Shown: in pieces, positions 51,517 through 62,658 of the stretch
How positions within the stretch are numbered: the stretch's first letter is position 1
Layout: every line of letters begins with the position of its first letter
Assembly: GCA_035578175.1 (NCBI GenBank)
Contig: JAQMRL010000002.1
Location: 99,736,748-99,800,747, forward strand
From: Catonia carolina
Taxonomy: Eukaryota > Arthropoda > Insecta > Hemiptera > Achilidae
Direction: 5' to 3'
DNA length: 64,000 nucleotides
Program-made: the position numbers and the translations under genes
The notes under the pieces: model-generated
The model's input: the letters and a program-made list of their open reading frames with translations, nothing else
Databases searched by the model: none
Told to the model about the DNA's origin: nothing

Positions 51517-52700
51517 ATGGCGGGCGTACGTTTGAGTTTTGAAGAACGTAAGCAGGTTATTAAGTGGTACTGGAAGTTTGAGAATGTAAATGAAGTTCAA
51601 AGACAGTGGAGAAGGGAGTGGCTTCGGCCTACATAAATATACCGATGATGCTGAGGCCGACTGTTGCCGAGGCGGAGGGGGACACTTTTGGCCCATTCTG
51701 TGTAACTTTGCACGAAAAGGAACGGAGGGTGTTAAGAAGGACTGCCGATAAAGGTCTTTGGTCTAGGTACGGCAGGGGATGGTTGGGAAACTCCGGAAAG
51801 TCCCAAGGTGGGTCCTTCACACATCGATTAAAGATGGAGAAGGGAGTATGATACAGAACCACTTTCAAGATTAACAACTACACGCAGAGACAAATTCAAA
51901 GTTCATGGAACAGTGTGTGATGAGCATAAAGGCCATTCAGGTCGACCTCGAACAGCTACAAGTGATGAGTCTTCAACGGCGGTCTTGGAACTGTTTCAAC
52001 GCTCTCCTAACAAATCTTCAAGGCAAGGGGCACGTGAAAGTGATGAAGCGCTAGCAGCGTGCTACGAATTCTGAAGAGAGGCAAGTATCGTGTTTACATT
52101 CCAAGGCTGGTGCAACACCTAAGTGACGACGAACCAGATCTAAGGTTGCAATTTTGTGAATGGGTTCAGGAGATGGTGATACGTGAACCGGGATTTATGG
52201 GTAGCATCATTTGGTCGGATGAAGCACAATTCATACTTAATGCAACTGTCAATAGGCACAATTGTGTTTACTGGGCTGAAGATAATCCTTACATTACAAT
52301 TGAAAAAGCTGTAAATTTTCCTAGTGTAAATGTGTGGTGCGGTTTGTCTTCAAGGGGACTCATTAGACCTTTTCGATTTGAAGGTACTGTAACTGGTATT
52401 AATTACCTAACAATGCTTGCTGATTCCATATTCCCTGCCATTCGTGCATTATATGGTAATGATAATTTTTATTTTCAACACGATGGTGCCCCGCCGCACT
52501 ATCACAGGGACGTACGAGCTTACCTGGATCAAAATTTGCCAGGCCAGTGGATAGGACGCAGGGGGCCAATCGAGTTTCCAGCACGGCACAGTAAAAGATG
52601 AGGTGTACAAACATAAACCACATAACCTGGACATTCTTTGGAATGAGATTCAAGCCGTGTGTACAGAAATCTCATTGGACGTTTAGATACGATGTACAGA
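51517..52700 (+). pseudogene. Transposase with DUF4817-like HTH and DDE domain, broken
   Basis: The N-terminus 'MAGVRLSFEERKQVIKWY' opens a helix-turn-helix of the type found in insect DUF4817 transposases, interrupted at 51620. It resumes with 'RDKFKVHGTVCDEHKGHSG', is frameshifted near 52050, then is open over 52059-52601: 'GSIIWSDEAQF' (first Asp) and 'YFQHDGAPPHYHRDVRAYL' (second Asp). About 35 bp are missing near 52585, removing the S-P-D-x-x-P-x-D segment with the third catalytic acid; the next frame resumes 'GTVKDEVYKHKPHNLDIL'. The protein would be inactive. Confidence 0.85.
51607..51847. mobile_element. 215-bp GC-rich insertion flanked by a 13-bp duplication
   Basis: TGGAGAAGGGAGT occurs at 51607-51619 and 51835-51847, bracketing GC-rich sequence (51620-51834) that starts GGCTTCGGCCTAC and ends CACACATCGATTAAAGA. 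Removing the insert and one repeat restores the transposase frame order. No poly(A), no TIR, no recognised RNA. A 5'-truncated non-LTR element with a non-A tail is possible. Confidence 0.75.
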
Positions 52701-52899
52701 ATCAATGGTGACTCGTACTCGGAAGTGTATTGATGCTGCAGGTCACCAGTTTGAACAGTATTAACATTTGTTATTTACGTTTTATTTACATTGGACTTTA
52801 AGCTTTCTAATTTCCTGAAATTTAACTTTGTAGAACGGGAAATAAATTTTCTATGGAAGTTCAAAGTGTGTATACATTTTTTTGAAGCACCCGGTATAT

Positions 52900-54370
52900 A
52901 CCTTTTTTTGAACGTCACGTTAAAAAAAAACACACAAATAACACCACTGACACATACATATGTATATAAAGTACTGTTACTCATAACGAAATTTCCATTA
53001 GTTACATATTTTTAAAATAGCCATCAATTTTAAGCGCGAATAAGGCGGGATTGAATGCGTATTAAGCGGAAACATATACACGTGTTTTACCTTATTAATC
53101 AAGGGACTTAATGAAAACCACGTTTTAAATAGAAATTCGTTTTAGCCGTGAGCGTATTTAACGGATAATACTGTATTCGTTTGATGATGAATGGAAACAG
53201 TGAATTATTTTACTCTATTCGGCAACTGAATTATTCGTAGCCCGTAAACTGCAGTTAGTAAACAGAAAAGGTAAACGGATGAAGGTGTTCTGTAACAAAA
53301 GTGTAGTTTTGAGACAAACGCGATAAAAGTCCTGATGGTCATATCGTTTTGTGACTTATCTGATTTCTTTAATTTTAATACCAGCTTAAATACCCCTTCC
53401 CGAAAATTTATTCGATTCAATTAAAAGTGCTTCAAACTTTACTTCTCAATATCACTTTCTTTATGGATGTAACACATTCATCCACTAAAATTTGTTCTAT
53501 AAACTTTGTCTGCCGAGAATTAATATTTAAATAGTGTAGCCTACGACAAAGTTTATCGTAAGAAAATTTGTTTAAGAAAAGATTAATAACACCTTTACTA
53601 TTGGAGATAGATGTTTAATACCACAGTTAACTGTTATTATTTTTAAAAGATAATGTGTGAAATTCCGGTAGAAGGTGTCAAGTGATTTTAACACCTTTAT
53701 TCACTAAAAAAACAAAATTAAACAGTACTTAGCCCCTTCATCCACAAGTATTTCCTTAAACTGTAGATATAGAACATTCTATATCATCTACATTACTAAT
53801 TATGCATTCAACACCTTAATTAATCATAAAAACTATGTTTTTGGAAAAATGTAACATAGCACCTTCATCGACTCACCTCTTCGTTTATTCGTTCACCTTT
53901 ACATACGAGAAAATAATTCGTATGTAAAATAAATATGTATTTAATATGTATGTATGTATTTAACTCGTAAATAATTTTCAAAATACTCTAATAGTCGAAT
54001 AGTAAAAGCACTATTCAAATTACGATTTTTGGTTTTTTATGTGTTTCAATAGTTTAGGCCTAGATCTACCAGAAAAAACATTAAATTACGACAAAAAAAT
54101 AATTTTTTACGAAAAATTAAGTTTTTATCAAGTTTACACAGAAAAATTATTATGTTACCAAGAACGAATATTTTTCACATTTTGTTCTGCTCGTTTTAGT
54201 GCAAAGAGAATTTTATTTAAAATATCTGCATCACTGCTTTTGTATTCTCAGTTGTTGGTTCAGCTTTCTGTTGATGGGAATTTCGTATTGGTTATTTACA
54301 CAATTATAAATGTTATGTCGCCCATAACTACCTATATCAAAAATAGTGAAATTATAGTTGGGATAAACGA
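52900..54370. other. Intergenic, nothing recognised
   Basis: AT-rich; the 129-codon frame at 54039-54428 has low-complexity composition and no similarity that I recognise. Confidence 0.4.
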
Positions 54371-54379
54371 AAGTACCTA

Positions 54380-54575
54380 CGTGAAAAATCGGTCTTCGAA
54401 GGAACTCAATTCATTGCAAAGTTGGTGAAATTCGCCTACCTCCTCTCTTTTGCAATTAATTTCGTGCACCCATTTTCTTTTTGGTTTCGACTGACTCAAA
54501 GCGAATAAAAGAAGTAATTCTTCTTCGTCTGAGGAACTGCTAGACAATATAAATTTAAGTTTCAAAGTTGTTGAA
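54380..54575 (-). pseudogene. PIF/Harbinger nuclease N-terminal fragment
   Basis: The minus strand reads 'SSSSSDEEELLLLFALSQ', 'KPKRKWVHEINCKREEVG' and 'EFHQLCNELSSFEDRFFT', then a stop. W-V-H-x-I-N-x-K-R...GEFH.L...L..dE.RFF is the N-terminal signature of HARBI1-like transposases. The catalytic domain is absent. Confidence 0.6.
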
Positions 54576-54599
54576 AAAAATAACAAATCATAAATTCGC

Positions 54600-55290
54600 C
54601 ACGACTCGTTTATGTTTTCTTTACAACTGTTCTGGTCCGTCCTGATATGTCCGCGTTAAGTTAGGCTCTCTCATTCCGCAGCGGACTGTCCGCGTTTGTT
54701 TGACAAGACCTTTAATAAGTCGGTTATGAAGTTAAATTTTTAGTGTACAAACCATTAATGTGGCAGGGTAAGATGACGTCATAGTACATAATGTACTTTA
54801 TAGGTTTTGGTTATTGGTTAAGAATTTCAGTTTCAAATTCTGTACATAATAAATATATTTATTAATTTTGATAATGTGAAATTTGTAAATATAGCGACAT
54901 TTTGGTTGTAAGCAGTTGTACGATAAATGAAGGGAAATAAAACGGCAAAATAAAAGTTTATACGAAAAAGTGAGGTTATATCGGTAAATGATAAAAAAGG
55001 GCTTATAATTAATTCTACAGCGGTTTGCGCGAAAAATAAGTCCATATTCGAATTCAGCATACAAGAAGTATCGATTTAATCAATTACTTTCAGTTAAAAT
55101 ATTTTACATTATCTGAAAGCATCGTTGTCATTAAATGACAAAGATGTATTACCTGAAATATTTATTAAAGATATCCAAAATGTTATAATGATTAATACCA
55201 AACTGCTATGCATTCTGTTTAAAATACATATATGTACCAAATATTCTTTCGGATTTTACTAATTGATACAGGTTTCCGTTAATTTTGTAG
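54600..55290. other. Intergenic, nothing recognised
   Basis: AT-rich; overlapping minus-strand frames at 54798-55064 show no similarity. Confidence 0.4.
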
Positions 55291-55515
55291 AACAAAAATA
55301 ATTTTTTTTTTCAAAATAACATTATTTGCAATCAGTTTTTTTTAAAATAAACTATAAGCAAATTTTTTGAATTTACAAATCACAAGTTGAAGCCTCATTA
55401 CCCTGAGTACCTCTCATTATATCAATTATTCATGTGTTCAAAGAGAAAATTACTATGTACAAAGATATTTACATTTTACGATATAGAATACTTTTCACTA
55501 AAATTTTATATACAT

Positions 55516-57755
55516 TTAAACTCTTTCAGACAAGTCCAAAACATGGTAGCGTTTCAGGCGCCTAACTTCTTCTGCATTATTTAGAAGATTAATGGCTAAT
55601 TCGTTTTCGTGGCTTTCAAGTCTTGCCTGATATTTTCTATTGAAACGCCTGACCTCGTCCATTACATCAGGAAGGTTGCAATAATGTTGTATTTCTGCAT
55701 TCCTTGCAAACCATGGTGCCCTTGTAATAGCCCGAAGAACCTTATTTTGGAACCTTTGAATTATCTCTATGTTACTTCTGCTGGTAGTTCCCCAAAGTTG
55801 AACGCCGTACAACCAGACTGGTTTTAGTAACATTTTGTAAAGCAGCAACTTATACTCAAGAGAGAGTGAAGAGTTCCCACCAATCAGCCAGTACATTCTT
55901 TTGTATTTCAGATTTAATTCGTTCCTCTTCATTCTCACATGGGTTTTCCAAGTTAACCGCCTGTCAAGATGCATACCCAGGTACTTTACAACTTCACTTT
56001 GTGGTAAATCAACACCTCCAAGTTTTACTGGTGGACAAGTATTCCTCCGCATTGTAAATGTAACATGCTGCGATTTTACAGTATTGATCCTCACTCTCCA
56101 TTTTTGAAGCCATGGTTGGATTTGGTCTAAGCATTTCTTGAAGTTTGTTTGAAGCAACTATAGGATCTCCACTTTTAGCAAGCAAAGCCTTATCGTCAGC
56201 AAATGTAGCTTGAACTACCCCTTCAGTTGTTGGTAAGTCTGCTTCATACAATGAATACAAATACGGGCCTAGAACTGAACCCTGAGGTACACCAGAGGTA
56301 ATGTACCTGGAAGATGACAGCTCGTCTTGGTATTTCATTTGAAAAAACCGATTTTCCAGATAAGATCGTAAAATCAAAAAGAAAGGTTGGCTTAACGTTC
56401 TTTTAACTTTGTATAATAGGCCGACATGCCAAATTTTGTCAAAAGTCTGTTCAGCGTCTAAAAAACCAGCAGAACAAGACATTCCTCCCTCCAAACTGTC
56501 TGTAACCACTTTCACTACTCTATGTATTTGTTCAATCGTTGAATGACCCTTCCGAAATCCAAACTGATGTTCTGGTATCAATTTACATTCAGTCAAAACT
56601 GGTTGCAGTCTTTTTAAAAAAAGCTTTTCAAAAACTTTAGATAATACTGGCGATAAACTAATCGGTCTGTATGATGAAGCTAAATCTGATGGTTTATTTG
56701 GTTTCAAAATCATTATTATGGTGGAAAACTTCCACTGTGATGGATAATGGGTAATCCTGAGTACACTGTTAAATAAGGAAGTTATGAATACTATTCCTTT
56801 TCTTGGGAGATTTTTTAAGATTTTGGGTGTTATCATGTCATAACCGGATGCCTTTCTTAATTTTAAACTCTTAATAATTGTCATAACTTCTCTCACTCTA
56901 AATGGTTAATCGGCATGCTCATTGGAAGAGGACTGTCTAAAAATTCATTGATTTCAGTTTCATCTAAATTAGTATCAGCCTGATATGGTTTAAAAACAGC
57001 GAAGAGATGTTCGGCAAATACTTTTCTGCTTTTTCTTTATTGGTTTTTGCCCAGTCACCATTTCGGTTTCTGATAGGTGGAATAGACTGGATCGGGCGTT
57101 TAAAATTTTTAGTTTTTTTCCAAAGAGAGTATTCATCAGTATTAGTTGCAGTCAAACTCTGTAACTGCTCCTGAAAAGTATCATTTTTAATTTGACGTAA
57201 AAGTGCTTTAAGTTCTTGTGTTGCCCTGTTAAAAATTCTTTTGTCGTTCGGATTTCTTGTATTATGCCAAACTCTCCTGAGTCTTCTTTTCTCCAAAATT
57301 TTTTCTCTAACTTCCCTAGGGTAATTTGTGCTGTATTGTTCTGTTAATTTATTTTCAGGCGTAAATAGTCGTACAGCCTTATGCAAAAGTTTTGTAAAGT
57401 ATTCAGTGGCTTCATCTATATCATCTGATGTTTTTAACTGCAAATCTAAATTTATATTTTCTTCAAGCCATAACTGAAAAGCATTCCAATCAGTACGACC
57501 GTTATGTAATGATGAGTTTGATTTCTTAAAAATTACATCAGTACTGACTGTAGCAATAATGGGACTGTGGTCTGAAGAACCGTCAAAAGAGCTCTCACAA
57601 TTCACATAAAATTTTGATACGCTTTTAGTTATGAATAAATCCAACAGATCAGGTATTTTAGTCCTATCTGTTGGCCAGTATGTGGGTTGTCCCGTAGACA
57701 TTGTGCCAAAATTATGGGCATCGGTACATAAGCTTTCTGATCTTTTGGAGTGAAT
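55516..57755 (-). pseudogene. LINE ORF2 remnant: endonuclease C-terminal part and reverse transcriptase
   Basis: Three minus-strand frames: 57701-56964 ('PTYWPTDRTKIPDLLDLF', 'SSDHSPIIATVS'), 56896-56009 ('SSYRPISLSPVLSKVFEK', 'HQFGFRKGHSTIEQIHRV', 'GVPQGSVLGPYLYSLYEA', 'ATFADDKALL') and 56157-55516 ('WRVRINTVKSQHVTFTMR', 'VKYLGMHLDRRLTW'). One-base shifts near 57020, 56905 and 56150 separate them. The F-A-D-D active site survives but the protein cannot be made whole. Confidence 0.88.
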
Positions 57756-58279
57756 GTGTGGCCTATTAAATTTTCTTTTCGAATAAGGTCTAAAAGCGTT
57801 TTATAAATTTCAATTGTTTTTGGAGAGATTTTTAATTGTTTACCGGTCACAACTTTAATAGTGTAATCTTGTTTACAAACAACCGTTTCAAATAACTTTG
57901 ACAATTTAACAATATCTGTTATCCCGTATAACATGATCGGTGGCGGCTTTACAGACTTTGGTTCATCATTAGCACTAATATAATTTATTTCCTCTACCGG
58001 AAGATCTACAAATCTGTTTATTAATTGAATTTCATTAGTGACACTAGTATTCTGTGCGGGATGCTTGCGACTCGTTCGTAAGATCGGCACAGTTTGCCAA
58101 TCGTAGGAATCGTGCACACAGCTGATTGATTTTTCACTTTCAATAGTACCGGTGGTGTCTAGATTTAGCTGCCTGACAATTTTTCTTGTCTCTCTCGGTA
58201 GAGGAGACGAAGAAGGCCGCTTCACACCGGATGTCTCACAGGCCATGCTGTTATTGGGCTCAGCTGTGATGCTGGCCAT
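57740..58279 (-). pseudogene. LINE ORF1 N-terminal part, fused to ORF2 by deletion
   Basis: Starts MASITAEPNNSMACETSG at 58279 and stays open through 'YDWQTVPILRTSRKHP', 'PPPIMLYGITDIVKLSKL' and 'NLIGHTFTPKDQKAY', where the family should enter its PRE_C2HC region. Instead it runs into ORF2 sequence in another frame and stops at 57629. The zinc knuckles and about 170 endonuclease residues are missing. Confidence 0.75.
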
Positions 58280-58546
58280 TTATTTTTTTAAACAACAACG
58301 TTTAGGTTATAAAAATAATTTTTTAAATTTGAAAATGTAGTTCCGGTTTAGTATCAGCACAAGCAACACGTGTATTTTTTGTGTTACTAATATTGTTTGA
58401 TTATAATTTAATTTTGATCTTTGTTGTTCATTGTTTGTGTAAAGTGACTCTTAATATGTAAGTGAACTATATTTTGAGATGTTTACGTGGATGGTAAGCA
58501 ATTACAAATAGGTTTTTTTAAATTTTAGTTTAGTGTAGTTATTAAT

Positions 58547-59978
58547 ATGGATGGGTTAGAAGAAGAAGCAGAAGAAGAAACAAGAATGCGCATGCACCGG
58601 CCTTCTGTATTAAGTTGTCATACAGATGTTCTTACAGAAACAGCTGATCCGGCCAAATCGCCAATTAACATAAATATGTTCTAATACCGATTGGCAAAAG
58701 GTATTGTGCAAACGTAAGTCATCTGACAACCACACAGATGACAGCTCCATAACAAAACGTATGCATTCGAACGATCCGCGCCGTCACAATTTTGATATTG
58801 CAACAAACACAAATATTATAAATAAATAAAATCGTTTCGAACCTCTTTCAAACTTACCGGATTCAACTTTAAATGATAAGAATAGTTCACAAAATATTCC
58901 TGATAAATCGAAAATTCCTCCACCAATTTATTTTAAATCGGATGTACAATTCTTACCGTTCTGTAATTTACTAAAAAGTTTAGTCAGTGAGAATTTTAAG
59001 TGTACTTCTACAACCGCCGGAATCACGATTTACCCTAAGAATGCGGAAACCTACCGGATTTTAGTTAAATATTTTAAGGATAATAATGCTGACTTCCACA
59101 CTTTTCAACTACATGATGATAAACCCTTCCGCTTTGTTATTCGTGGGCTTCATGCAACGATTGACGTTACTGAACTAGCGCTTGAACTGGGCGCAAAAGG
59201 GCACGTGGTACGTTCTATAGCAAACGCCAAGTCAAGAAATAAAGTTCCCCTGCTTCTTTTTTTTGTTGAATTAGAGGTTAAATCGAATAATCAAGAGGTT
59301 TTTAAGTTGGACTCATTATTTTTTTCAAAAATTAAGGTAGAATCACCACGACCAAAAAGAAACATGGCACAGTGTTCTCGGTGCCAGCAATATCAATACA
59401 CGCAGGCCTACTGTAATCATCAGCCAAAATGTATTCGGTGTGCAGGCGATCACTTGTCTGCAAATTGCACTAAACCACGAGACTTACCAGCAACTTGTGC
59501 TCTTTGTGGTGGATCTCATCCCGCCAATTATAAGGGATGTCTGTTCTACAAAGAGTTACAAAAACGAAGATCGCCTAACGTTACTCGTCCCGCCAAACAA
59601 GATAATGTAACTGTACGAGTGCCTACAACTGACATTCGCTCATTCCCTCCACTTCCAATCAGGATGAATCACACATCTGATCACATCACATCATCTACGG
59701 CTCAACCATCGAATCGCGACGCGCCACTACAAGTTCAATCGGACAATCAACATCAAATCTCTTACTCTCAGGTAGCCAAATCAAACTCACCAGCCACGTT
59801 TCAAACTTCATATCAAGATAATTCATCAAGCCACATAGAAAACACTATTAATCCACCTTCAGACATTGCTACACAATTAACCACATTTATTACAGATATA
59901 AAATCCATGTTTACTCCTTTGTTTACTTTAATGACGCAGCTACTTCAGGTTTTAATTTCACAAAATGCCAGACAATAA
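58547..59978 (+). pseudogene. LINE ORF1 (Gag-like nucleic-acid-binding protein), one frameshift and one stop
   Basis: The ATG at 58547 opens 'MDGLEEEAEEETRMRMHR' until a stop at 58682. The homologous reading continues in another frame from about 58683 ('NTDWQKVLCKRK'), meets TAA at 58827-58829, then is open from 58830 to 59978. That part holds 'FRFVIRGLHATIDVTELA' (PRE_C2HC-like) and three zinc-knuckle-like clusters: C-S-R-C...Y-C, CIRCAGDHLSANC and CALCGGSHPANYKGC. The tail is Ser/Thr/Gln-rich. The stop codon overlaps the ORF2 start by 14 nt. Confidence 0.85.
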
Positions 59979-62658
59979 TGTGACAAGTAATTCCTTGACC
60001 ATATTACTATGGAATGCAAATGGGGTCCATCGACATTTGGCAGAATTAGAATACGTATTACATGAAAAAAGAATAGACATTTGCCTTCTCTCCGAAACTC
60101 ACCTAACCTTTGGCTCACGTTTTTTTATCAAAGGGTTTACAGTCTACCGGACTGATCATCCTGCCAACCGAAGTCAGGGCGGTACTACTATACTTATCAG
60201 ATCGTCTATTCGTCAAAATTTTTATCCGCTACAAGAACCTACAATTTACCTTCAGGCGACTGCAGCCACAATTTTCTTAAAATCGATAGAAATTAATGTA
60301 GCGGCGGTCTACGTCCCCCCACGATTTTCCATATCGAAAGAAACTTTTGAAAACTTCTTCTCAACCCTAGGACCACACTTCATAGCCGGAGGAGATTTCA
60401 ACGCAAAGAATACAATCTGGGGCTCGAGAATTACAAATCCACGTGGTAGAACGTTACTGAAATGCATCGATGATAAAAAATATAAAATTGCAACATCCAG
60501 AAAACCAACTTATTGGCCGACTTCCGTAACTAAACTCCCGGACTTATTAGACATTTTTCTTCTAAATGGGCTAACTTCAATCAAATATACGGTAGCGGAC
60601 TGCAGTGATTTGTCGTCTGATCATTCAGCTGTACTTTTCTCTTTGAGCTCTGAACCAATCCCTGTCCAAAAACGACCGTCATTAGCGAGTGGACTTATGA
60701 ACTGGTCATATTTTCGGTCATATTTAGAAAATCATACGAATCTACGTCTTCCACTGAAGTCGCCATCTGATATTGATGAGGCAGCGGAAAATCTTCAAGC
60801 CTTAATTCAATCTGCAGCTACGTTGTCTTGTACTCCACCAAAGACGTCATCGAAGCTTGGACCAATGTATCCATTGTACATCAGACAAATGATACGGGAA
60901 AAAAGAAGGTTAAGAAGAATTTGGCAAAGGTCTCGTCTTCCTGAAGACAAAATTATTTTTAATAGATTAGCCAACAGATTAAAAAAGGAAATAATAAAAA
61001 TAAATTGTGAAGTTGCTGAAAATAAACTTAGGGATCTATCAACCATCGACGGAACGCTTTGGAGAGCCACTAAACGCGTTACTGGACATATTTCTTTTAA
61101 CTCACCACTACGCAAGGCGGACAATTCTTGGGCAAACAAGGAGGAAGAAAAAGCGAAATTATTTTCTGAACATCTTTGCAACGTTTTTAAACCCTTTGAT
61201 GAAGATATCAATGCTGAAAAAGAGGCAGAAGTGGAGGATTATCTTGCCAGTCCAGTGCCCTTGTCTATTCCACCCAAGAGAATCAAATTAATTGAAGTGG
61301 AAAAAGTAATAGGTATTCTTCCGTCAAAAAAGTCACCTGGTCATGACTTGATCACATCTGAAATTTTAAAAGAATTACCAAAGAAAACCTTAATATTCAT
61401 CACACAAGTGTTCAATGGAATCTTACGAACATGTCATTATCCAATTCTATGGAAACTATCTGAAGTGGTTCTATTTGCAAAACCAGGGAAACCGTCTCAT
61501 TTACCTTCATCGTACCGGCCAATAAGTCTCCTTCCGGTTATTTCTAAAGTTTTTGAGCGGCTGCTTTTAAATCGATTGACAGTAATCCTTGAGAGGAAGA
61601 AAGTTATCCCACTCCATCAGTTCGGTTTTAGGAGGGAGCACTCAACAGTGCAACAACTGCACAGAGTCGTGGATAAAATATCAGCAGGATTAGAAGAAAA
61701 AAAGTTCACCTCGGCTGTATTTCTTGATGTGTCAGCTGCCTTTGATAAAGTCTGGCATGACGGATTACTTTTTAAACTTAAGAAAATTTTACCGTATTCG
61801 TACTATTTTATATTTAAATCGTTTCTTGAAGATAGGTACTTCTTAGTCCGACAAGGGGGTACGTATTCAGACATGAAAAGCATAAAAGCCGGAGTACCAC
61901 AAGGTTCTATCTTGTCACCTACCCTATATTCGATCTACACTTCTGACTTTCCTTGTACACAAAACACCTCTGTAGCGACGTTTGCGGATGATACAGCCAT
62001 TTTATCACAAGATCTTTCCGTACAAACGGCCACTCAAAATTTACAACATCACCTAAATTTAGTAGACAACTGGCTGAAGGACTGGAAAATGAAGGTGAAT
62101 CCGGCGAAGTCTGTTCACATTACATTCACTCTAAATAAACAACCGGTGCCGTCGCTTTTCTTAAATAATGCACCTATCCCAAAAAATTCCACTGTTCGCT
62201 ATCTTGGACTTCATTTCGATCAACGCATGACCTGGAAACACCACATTAAGACAAAACGACTTCAACTAAACTTACGTTTGAAACAACTGTACAGGTTTTT
62301 TCACACTAAATCACCCATACGTCTCAAACAGAAATTATTACTCTACAATTCTCTCTTAAAACCTATCTGGATGTACGGTATTCAAATTTTTGGTTGCGCA
62401 AAGCTGAGTAATTTAAAAACTATTCAAGCATTCCAGTCTAATTTTCTCCGTATAATTACCGGTTCACCATACTATGTCTCAAATTACACACTTCACAACG
62501 ATTTAAAAACACCATTCATTTGCGACATCGTCAAAAATAGTTATACTAAATTCTACTCAAAATTACCAATCCATAATAATCCACTTATCAGTGATATGGC
62601 AAATCCACCAGGCTTCATTAGAAGATTAAAAAGAAGATGGAGCAGAGATCTTCTTTAA
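59965..62658 (+). CDS. LINE ORF2: APE endonuclease and reverse transcriptase, 897 residues, intact
   Basis: Endonuclease motifs in order: 'ILLWNANGVHRHLAELEY' (near residue 12), 'DICLLSETHL', 'GGTTILIRSS', 'FIAGGDFNAKNTIWGSR' (about 135-152), 'LSSDHSAVLFSLS' (about 215). Reverse transcriptase motifs: 'SSYRPISLLPVISKVFER', 'HQFGFRREHSTVQQLHRV', 'VFLDVSAAFDKVWHDGLL', 'AGVPQGSILSPTLYSIYT' and 'VATFADDTAIL' with the catalytic Asp pair, then the thumb 'VRYLGLHFDQRMTWK' and a basic C-terminus. No stop or frameshift. In the clade the protein nicks target DNA and copies its RNA onto the nick. The ATG lies inside the end of ORF1 (14-nt overlap), suggesting coupled translation. All key residues are present, so it could be active. 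Confidence 0.93.
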   Translation: MPDNNVTSNSLTILLWNANGVHRHLAELEYVLHEKRIDICLLSETHLTFGSRFFIKGFTVYRTDHPANRSQGGTTILIRSSIRQNFYPLQEPTIYLQATAATIFLKSIEINVAAVYVPPRFSISKETFENFFSTLGPHFIAGGDFNAKNTIWGSRITNPRGRTLLKCIDDKKYKIATSRKPTYWPTSVTKLPDLLDIFLLNGLTSIKYTVADCSDLSSDHSAVLFSLSSEPIPVQKRPSLASGLMNWSYFRSYLENHTNLRLPLKSPSDIDEAAENLQALIQSAATLSCTPPKTSSKLGPMYPLYIRQMIREKRRLRRIWQRSRLPEDKIIFNRLANRLKKEIIKINCEVAENKLRDLSTIDGTLWRATKRVTGHISFNSPLRKADNSWANKEEEKAKLFSEHLCNVFKPFDEDINAEKEAEVEDYLASPVPLSIPPKRIKLIEVEKVIGILPSKKSPGHDLITSEILKELPKKTLIFITQVFNGILRTCHYPILWKLSEVVLFAKPGKPSHLPSSYRPISLLPVISKVFERLLLNRLTVILERKKVIPLHQFGFRREHSTVQQLHRVVDKISAGLEEKKFTSAVFLDVSAAFDKVWHDGLLFKLKKILPYSYYFIFKSFLEDRYFLVRQGGTYSDMKSIKAGVPQGSILSPTLYSIYTSDFPCTQNTSVATFADDTAILSQDLSVQTATQNLQHHLNLVDNWLKDWKMKVNPAKSVHITFTLNKQPVPSLFLNNAPIPKNSTVRYLGLHFDQRMTWKHHIKTKRLQLNLRLKQLYRFFHTKSPIRLKQKLLLYNSLLKPIWMYGIQIFGCAKLSNLKTIQAFQSNFLRIITGSPYYVSNYTLHNDLKTPFICDIVKNSYTKFYSKLPIHNNPLISDMANPPGFIRRLKRRWSRDLL

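Larger units (their letters stand above)
51118..52894 (+). mobile_element. Tc1/mariner-superfamily transposon with long TIRs, disrupted
   Basis: TIRs of about 40 bp: the left begins CCGAGTGCTTCAAAAAAA (51118) and the right, reverse-complemented, CCGGGTGCTTCAAAAAAA (ending 52894); both continue with ATGTATACACACTTTGAACT. TA flanks on both sides (51116-51117, 52895-52896). The coding part is on the plus strand, split by a 215-bp insertion. Without it the element would be about 1.55 kb. Confidence 0.88.
55302..58310 (-). mobile_element. Jockey-type LINE, internally deleted, with poly(A) and target duplication
   Basis: A minus-strand element of about 3.0 kb. AAAAATAATTTTTT occurs at 55294-55307 and 58311-58324 (plus strand), consistent with a target duplication; the A-tail is the T run at 55301-55311. 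Order 5'-3': ORF1 start (58279), a deletion junction near 57740, the second half of the endonuclease, RT, end at 55516. It stands head to head with the LINE at 58337. Confidence 0.85.

Noticed and set aside
54039..54428. 129-codon plus-strand frame
   Set aside because: Low-complexity hydrophobic and Lys/Phe-rich sequence without motif; it overlaps the Harbinger remnant on the other strand.
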